DNA from: Chalciporus piperatus
Taxonomy: Eukaryota > Basidiomycota > Agaricomycetes > Boletales > Boletaceae
Assembly: GCA_038093975.1 (NCBI GenBank)
Contig: JBBPTG010000001.1
Location: 930,001-994,000, forward strand
Length of the DNA: 64,000 bases
Direction: 5' to 3'
Positions within the stretch are counted from its first letter, which is position 1. Each line of letters begins with the position of its first letter. Below are positions 57,926 through 64,000 of the stretch, piece after piece. The translations under genes were made by a program, and so were the position numbers. The notes under the pieces are model-generated. The model was not told the DNA's origin, did no database searches, and worked only from the letters and a program-made list of their open reading frames with translations.

Positions 57926-58713
57926 ATGCCACCCCCCAACCCAAACCTACTAGCGGCCTTACCTGCATGGCATATCCCCAATTTTGTGTTGCGAATCGAA
58001 GATTTGGATCACGCAGGTGCCACGATATTCCTTGAGAACTTCCGCCGAGATGTTCTCCAGCAGGCAGTCGAGGCATCATACAAATGGTTGTACACCCCCT
58101 TGACTGCACCGACGCAGTAAGTGCGCAAACCCCGCTCTGGCATTCGGTATGCGATGATCCTGATCATATTCTCGTAAACCAAGTGTAGAGAGAATCACAC
58201 TCGTCCTCCGATCCTTCGAAGGGGTCGCTTATACCCTTGGAACGCACACTGACAAGGAGATTCATTTCTCCCTCGATTATATCGCTGCTTCATCTGCTCG
58301 GGCACGAGACGAAATTCGAGGCGTACTCATCCACGAAGTGGTACACTGTTATCAATACAACGCAAAGGATACCTGCCCATCGGGATTCATAGAGGGCATT
58401 GCAGGTGTGACCTTTTCCCGAACGTGATAATGTGGTCGAGTTCATACAGATCGAATCAGACTACGTGAGGTTGAATGCGGGCTATTCCCCTCCACACTGG
58501 AGGGCCGGAGGGGGTGATAGATGGGATGCAGGATATGATACCACCGCATACTTCCTCGACTGGATCGACAAGAAGCGCGGCAAAGGCACCGTACGGAAGC
58601 TCAACGCATACATGAAGGATTCCACATATGATGCAGGCATCTTTACCACAGTCACTGGGGAAAGCGTCGACAAACTCTGGAGCCTATACTGCCATCATCT
58701 TAAGAAAAACTAA
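57926..58713 (+). CDS. Basic-secretory-protein family metallopeptidase
   Basis: Exons: 57926-58116, 58184-58404, 58460-58713 (221 aa). The zinc motif HEVVHCYQ (His114-Glu-x-x-His118) is present, followed by the family's GFIEGIADYVRL, in which the Glu/Asp act in the gluzincin-like fold, and the W-rich tail DTTAYFLDWIDKKRGKGTV and VDKLWSLYCHHL. This is the plant basic secretory protein family (PF04450 type), also found in fungi and bacteria. No signal peptide is visible at the N-terminus (MPPPNPNLLAALPAW), so the protein may be cytosolic or use another exit route. Both acceptors were chosen by conserved frame (CCAAG at 58183 and AATCAG at 58459). Confidence 0.85.
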
Positions 58714-58884
58714 TACTGTAAGGAGGTCAACGAAATAGTCGACCATCGGGAATGCATAAAAGAGCTCGGCGGTAGATTTCCGAATGTTGATATTGATACA
58801 GGCAGACCTACAGTTGCAACGATAGATTAAAAGCGCCAGAAAGCAAAACCAGAGAGAAAACAGCGAATATAAAGTGACAACGTG

Positions 58885-61800
58885 CTATCCCCACTCCTCC
58901 CCAAGCTCACGGGCAAGGAAGTCATCATCATATTCCTCTCCCCCATCGTCCTCGTATTCCTCGCTAGGGCCAGAACGTCCTCCCAGAGGCGAATCCGAGG
59001 CTACACTATTGCTACGACTTCGCGATTGTCGTGCAACAGCGATTTCGTCGGCGGTGAACGCTTCTTTCAGTTTTGATGTTCCGGTTCGACTTGCAGCGAG
59101 CTTCTTGCGTTTCGATAATGGTGATCGTAGGATATCTCGCTCTGGGTGGATGCTTCCGCTCTCCAACGGCGTAACGCTTCGAAGGCGTTTCCGCTTTAGT
59201 TGGGGTGAGGAATTCGGGCTAACGGACAAAGTATTTAGCTAGAGGATGACCCTGAGATAAGCAATAGACGAACCTATTCCGACGACTCTCGTCAGTCATG
59301 CCATCATCCTCTGATGCCACAGCACTCCTCACGCTGCGCTCGCTTTTGACATCGTCTTCGTCATCGCTCTCGTTCATGGCCGCCTCAACTTCGTCATTGA
59401 TATCGTTCCAGTCAATATCTGTCAACTCAAAACCTGCATGGCCTGGAGGCGCAGGTTCAGTGTCCCAGTCGTCAGCGTCCGGCTCTGGGTCCGAGGAAAT
59501 TTGGTGGGGATCAAGGCTAGGACTCAAACTCGGAGCATTTCGAGTGGGGTCCTCCAGAAGGTATGGTGTTTCATCCTGTCGTTGCCACAAAGCTACGGAG
59601 TCCGTGAACCATGCTAGCCAAACTATCTTGATTCCACCTCGTTTGCGCGCCAGGTCAACCTTGACTGTGCCATGCTAATATGGAAGATGATCGGATGAAG
59701 TGAAACATTGAAGGGGCTAGGGAATCGAACCTTAGCTGCCACCACATGCGTGGCAAGGTTGTTCAATTCTGTGTAACATTTAGCACCAAACATGTGTGCC
59801 ACCTTCCAGATTTCAGTAGTTTCCGGTTTCGTGTCCAGTGGTATAACGCTGGAGAACACGATGTGAACTCCCCTGAGAGTTTCCAAGCGCATATCTGGAA
59901 TGATTTTCTACCGAAAATCAAATGCGGATCAAGACACAGGGCGGGAGTACTCACAGTGACGTCGTACCGTCTGAATGGTAGACCCTTGGTGTCTGACCTA
60001 TGCTTCTGGTGCCTCTCGTCGGGAGACCGTCGATCATGAGCATCGAAGAATCGCCGATGAACTTGCTCCAACAACTGTCAAGGATAGTTTCAAACACAGC
60101 ACGGTACATGGTATATTTTTCTTACCGTGCCAACCCTCCGAAGCTCGATGTCATCGTTCTTCAAGAGCGCTTTCTGTGGATGGTCCGTCTTGAGGTTATC
60201 TGTTGGTGTACCGGTCTGCGTAGCATCTATGGATGTGTTTAGTGCGGCGAACGCCTTTTAGATTTGTCCGTAATACCCTGCAATTCTTCTTGTTTCTTTG
60301 CTAAGGGGCGTTCCTCGACTTGAGCCTCGAGAGCTAATGAGTTCCGTGTCAACATAGCCTTGGACTCAATCTCGGCACGCTCGCGTTCCTCGGGCTGGGC
60401 GAGTGGAGAGGGTGAAGGTGATGGTACTATGGATGTGCTTGCCGTTGGAGGGGTGGAAAGTTTTCCTGGATATAACGAGTAAGACCGAACATCAAGAAGC
60501 TGCCTAGAGACCGACCAGTTGTTTGTGTCTGCACTGCAGGTGCTAGCGGCTCTACTTTGGGAAGGAAAGCAGAGTTGATATCGCCTATACCCACGAAAAA
60601 ATCGTCTTTTGCGAATTTCAACTTGCGTCGTCGACAAGATAACTGGGAAGACTCACAAGGTATGACTTTAATTAAGTTTGGACTCCATTCCCAGACATCC
60701 GCCCGATCGTCGATAATGACGACCATGGATGTATCGCACGGGAATAGACGTTGTAGACTCTTTTGTGTGAGACCTGAGACAGTTGAGCGATCATCTAGCA
60801 GATGCGATCCTCCACTTACTGCCACTCTCATCCCTACTTAGGATGCGACCACCGAATATTTTCCCGTCGGGATCAACGGCAGCACAGACCTCTTCAGCGT
60901 AGGCGCGAGTACCCATGGTATATACATGCATCTCATACTTGATGGATAGTTTAAGAAGGAAGTCCGGCAGTCCGGGGCTGCGCAAGAGATGGGTAAGTAA
61001 TGAGAGGGCCCACGGTAGGAGATAAATGTGCACCGAGGTTTGATATAATACATGCATCCATCATTCTCGATGGCCTTTTGCTTTCCCTTGACTCTGGAGG
61101 GTCCTCGAGTTGAAGGTAAACCGAACGATTCCGGACCGAGGCGAAACCTGCGAACATCCTTGAGGGCCTCCCAGTTGGGGTTACACTCGTCCGCTTCGGA
61201 TGCCTCGTCGCCAGAGTCAGAGTCGGGACCATCGTCTCTGGGTGTCGTGGACGGTTTGTTGGGTTTCTTAGCCTCCCAAGCTTCCCCCTCCGCTATCCAC
61301 TCTCCTACTGTTGGATCGACGGTAGCGTGTACGATTGTCTGGTCGAGATCGACGATCAAGGACAGCTTCCTCGCGTTGAGGAGGTGTTCTGCTGTTTCCC
61401 GCTCTATTCTCTGAGCTTCCTCCATTGATACGGTTGGACCGAAGGCGGAGTGCGTCATTTGAATGGATGCACGCGATGCGTCAGAGAAACCGGTATAGTC
61501 ATAACTGGGGCGAAATGAATGAGTCTACGCCACCACGACAAACCAGGTTGTCACGCACTCGGTCATGTCCTTTCCGCAGAGTCCACACAAGCCGCCGACT
61601 TGGACGCCATGCTTGCATGGTTCGAGGATGGTGATGACTGGTTTCTGTTTTGACCTCTGTAGGGAGATTTCGTCGCCTACACGGACGGACCAAGCGTCGA
61701 CGGTGCCCTCGAGCAAGCAATCCCAAGTTCCGAAACGGATCTCAGGACGTGAACCGGGTGTTCGTGATTGATATTTGAACGAGTAGCTGAGTAAACAAGT

Positions 61801-61899
61801 ACCGCGTTGAACGGAAGCACCTTGTTTGACATCGAGGGACGCCACCCTTATAGGATAGGGTAGATTTAGTGGTAGGTGGAGGTCCGTCGGACTGGCCAT
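58885..61899 (-). CDS. FCP1: RNA polymerase II CTD phosphatase Fcp1
   Basis: Dephosphorylates Ser2 of the polymerase II C-terminal repeat to recycle the enzyme. Minus-strand exons: 61899-61559, 61504-61034, 60977-60820, 60773-60657, 60605-60516, 60465-60277, 60226-60126, 60074-59955, 59907-59731, 59674-59274, 59218-58885 (832 aa). Features: N-terminal biotinyl-like region with CKHGVQVGGLCGLCGKDM; the DxDxT phosphatase motif LIVDLDQTIVHAT near residue 167; the second motif VIIDDRADVWEW; an insertion of Glu/Asp; and a BRCT domain at ~530-620 (IVFSSVIPLDTKPE, ending IKIVWLAWFTDS). The C-terminus is acidic with basic patches, where TFIIF binds in known Fcp1. Starts only 120 bp from the divergent FHIT gene. 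Confidence 0.95.
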
Positions 61900-62019
61900 T
61901 AGTTCCAGACGGCGTGGGTTGAGTCGACGAGGGGTTGGTCGTCAGAGCTCGTCAGAGGATACTTAGTACACCGTTCAATTCCAGGGAGCGGTCGTGGCTG
62001 TGCACCTTGTCCATTCGCC
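61900..62019. promoter_or_regulatory. 120-bp shared promoter of FCP1 and FHIT/HNT2 genes
   Basis: The two start codons (61899 leftward, 62020 rightward) are separated by only 120 bp, so both core promoters must be contained here or overlap. No TATA box is apparent. Confidence 0.6.
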
Positions 62020-62673
62020 ATGACCATCACCCCACTCACACCGCTCTTGTTCTTCACCATCGAGGTCTCTAGACAGGCCTTCCATCGGAACGCTCTCTCG
62101 TATGCCATTGTCAACCTCAAACCAATCGTACCAGGCCGTAAGTCTCCATTCTTGCACAACTATCGGTGGGGCTCATTCCAGGAATGATCCAAGACGTGTT
62201 GGTCATACCCACGCGCGTCGTTCCGAGGCTGACAGACCTTACAACGTCTGAACTGGCATCCCTTATGACATCCGTTCAAGACGTCGGTCGCGTGATTGAA
62301 AAGGCATATGGTGCCGATTCACTCACCATAGCATGTCAGGTAAGTCCCAAATGCGATTCATCCCATTCACCTATTCATCCACTTTTGCCAATAGGATGGG
62401 AAAGCCGCTGGACAGTCTATACCACACGTCCACTTCCACATCCTCCCCCGGAAATTCCAAGGCGACTACTTCTCCAAGAACATGGACGATATTTACCCCG
62501 CCCTGGAACGGTCAGAAGCCTCGTTACCCCAGGATTTCCGCGTTGATGGACGGTTCCAACCATTGAGGGTCGATGCCGATGATAGCCGACCTCCTCGATC
62601 CCATCAAGAGATGGAAAAGGAGGCTAACTGGCTACGAACTTTCTTCCCAAAGTCTACCCATGAACCGTCGTGA
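62020..62673 (+). CDS. HNT2: FHIT/HNT2-type diadenosine polyphosphate hydrolase
   Basis: HIT-superfamily enzyme that cleaves diadenosine tri/tetraphosphates. Exons: 62020-62137, 62194-62339, 62395-62673 (180 aa). Motifs: LSYAIVNLKPIVPGHVLVIP near residue 30, then DGKAAGQSIPHVHFHILPRK with the histidine triad at residues 98, 100 and 102. The C-terminus has the family tail rich in Arg/Glu with EKEANWLRTFF. Intron 1 splices C to AC to restore the Pro-Gly-His motif; the acceptor is AAG at 62193. Start is the first ATG in the shared promoter; FHIT proteins often begin near here, though the N-terminal ~10 residues are not conserved. Confidence 0.93.
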
Positions 62674-62749
62674 AGAGAGTTCACGCAGTCTGTCATCCCG
62701 CTTCGATAGCCTGGTTTACGTCCGCTCCTCCATATCTCCAAATCTCTCT

Positions 62750-64000
62750 CTAGATACCATCTGGCCATATGCTACGCGCTGCCGCATGGCCGCACCCATC
62801 TGTATGCTGAGTAGGGTTGGGGTCCGCCCCTGCAAGACACAGAATTGCCACTGTCCATATATTCTCCGTCCCATCTCCTCGGCCATAAAAGGCACTTTCC
62901 TCGTCAACATCTTCTAACCCTTCAAAACCATACTCTGTCCCTTGATCGCCAGCAATCCGAACCATCCTCACCCCGTTTTTCCACGACTGATAATGTCGAT
63001 TCCGTATGGCGGTGAGTTGAGCAAGACCCTCGTCCCAACCTTTCTCGAATTCAGCTCGAATGGCATTGTGTTTGCTCTTATCCATCGTGGATACGGTCGT
63101 GCTTAAGGAGCAGAGATTTGGGGGTGATGGGACGACACGAACTTTTGGGACAGCCACGTTAGCCCGAACGACCGGGGTTATCTCTCTTGGTGGCGGATCT
63201 CGCAGCGATATCGTTGCCGTGGCTAATCCGCGGCGGCCCCGGTGGACACGTCGAGTCGGAGCAGCCTCTTCCTCCGGTGCACCAACCACGTCGTCATTCG
63301 AGACGGTGGGAGTTGCATGTACTTCTAACCACGTCTTGAGCCTTTTCTCTCGTTCTTTGGCAGCCTTTACGGTCGCCAGTGCACATGTCTTTCCAACGTT
63401 GACCCAATCACCCTCCTGGGTTTCTCCCCGTGTGATGCTACACCCATCTAATATCAAGTGCTTTAACTGACGAAAACGAGCTGCTAGGGCCTCGACATCA
63501 TCCAGACGAATATTGCACGTCGACAAATCCAAGATGCGCAGCGAAGGCGCAGAGCGAGGGGATTTGAAGAGGAAGGGAGCCACTTGTCTGGAGGGAACGC
63601 GCAGTCTCAAACTTGTCAGTGAGTTGAGGCATGGCGAAGAAGCTAGCATGGTTATGGGGTCGAGGCGAAAGAACACCAAAGGTTGTGCGAAATGTTGGTT
63701 GCGTGCTATTTCAGGATCCAGAGGGTCTTGCACGATCGACAACGTAGGGAGGGTGTCGATCAGCCATCGAGAAAGGGCATCTAAGGAAGTGTCGAAATAT
63801 GCACCCTGACATCCTGATCAGCGTGCCAAACATGGATATTCAGTTGCCTCACCTTAAGGAACTGGTAATAAGTTGCTCGCTGCACACTAAGTGATGTCCC
63901 AGTAAACGGTCTAGTCTAGGCTGACGAAACGTTTGGTGGCTTACTATGGTCTGAATCGGAGCGATATATAACGCAAACTCTTCGTCGGCTTTTCCAGGAT
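62750..64000 (-). CDS. Leucine-rich-repeat protein, 5' end beyond the window
   Basis: Partial on its N-terminal side. Exons inside the window, minus strand: from the right edge to 63945, then 63879-63853 (a 27-nt exon, RATYYQFLK), then 63805 to about 62750. LRR-like segments: SLTSLRLRVPSRQVAPFL, SLRILDLSTCNI, RQLKHLILDGCS. The middle is Arg/Pro-rich, followed by a Trp-containing block (AEFEKGWDEGLAQLTAIRNR, HYQSWKNGVRMVRI). The C-terminus is unsettled: reading on gives an unlikely hydrophobic tail to 62750, while a shifted frame gives a tidy helical end (MGAAMRQRVAYGQM) stopping near 62716, so another intron around 62830-62900 is likely. No F-box seen in this part; function unknown. Confidence 0.6.

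Noticed and set aside
59675..59740. tRNA-like B box (GGTTCGATTCC) on the minus strand
   Set aside because: It sits at an FCP1 exon-intron boundary with no A box or cloverleaf upstream; the coding function explains half of it.

Overview
This is a gene-dense nuclear segment from a basidiomycete fungus, most likely a mushroom-forming Agaricomycete. Nearly every gene is broken by several very short introns (mostly 46-65 nt, GT-AG with a few GC-AG). Proteins read as fungal orthologs of core eukaryotic factors, but the set includes a PA28-type proteasome activator that ascomycete yeasts lack. Genes sit on both strands with short gaps. I see no transposon, rRNA, tRNA, CRISPR or biosynthetic cluster. 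All exon joins were worked out by hand from reading frame, phase and family conservation; they are models, not transcript evidence.

Left third (1-22 kb): a proline-rich protein cut by the window edge (-), SLD2 (+), an F-box/LRR-type protein (+), proteasome lid subunit RPN5 (+), mitoribosomal RSM25 (-), Mediator MED7 (+), a BCL7-like protein (+), a multi-pass membrane carbon-nitrogen hydrolase resembling bacterial Lnt (+), a decayed Asp/Glu-hydantoin racemase relic (-), a large Ser/Pro-rich protein with a conserved-looking C-terminus (+), and a Ser-rich protein with an Arg-Asp/Arg-Glu repeat (-).

Middle third (23-44.5 kb): purine enzyme ADE5,7 (+), an ankyrin/CCCH zinc-finger protein (-), NAD-dependent glycerol-3-phosphate dehydrogenase (-), Golgi t-SNARE SED5 (+), nucleolar NOP6 (-), a conserved low-complexity protein (-), a MAPEG/microsomal GST (-), ribosome assembly factor RRB1 (+), proteasome activator PA28 (-) and TAF1 (+).

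Right third (44.6-64 kb): pH regulator pacC/RIM101 (-), myosin regulatory light chain (+), a conserved fungal protein (-), LSB5 VHS/GAT adaptor (+), a WRKY-GCM1-like DNA-binding protein (-), UTP11 (+), a secreted PLC-like phosphodiesterase (-), a short Zn2Cys6 protein (-), a bHLH factor (+), a basic-secretory-protein-type metallopeptidase (+), CTD phosphatase FCP1 (-), a FHIT/HNT2 hydrolase (+) and an LRR protein cut by the right edge (-).

The most notable signals are: (i) a dense cluster of GCCAAG sites, the known PacC recognition sequence, immediately upstream of pacC itself and shared with the divergent myosin light-chain gene, implying autoregulation; (ii) a PA28 gene that only makes a conserved protein if micro-exons of 5, 8, 14 and 18 nt are spliced in; (iii) a glycerol-3-phosphate dehydrogenase with a mitochondrial-type N-terminal extension, an internal start and 22- and 29-nt exons; (iv) GC-AG introns in ADE5,7 and LSB5; and (v) the Lnt-like membrane hydrolase and the racemase relic.
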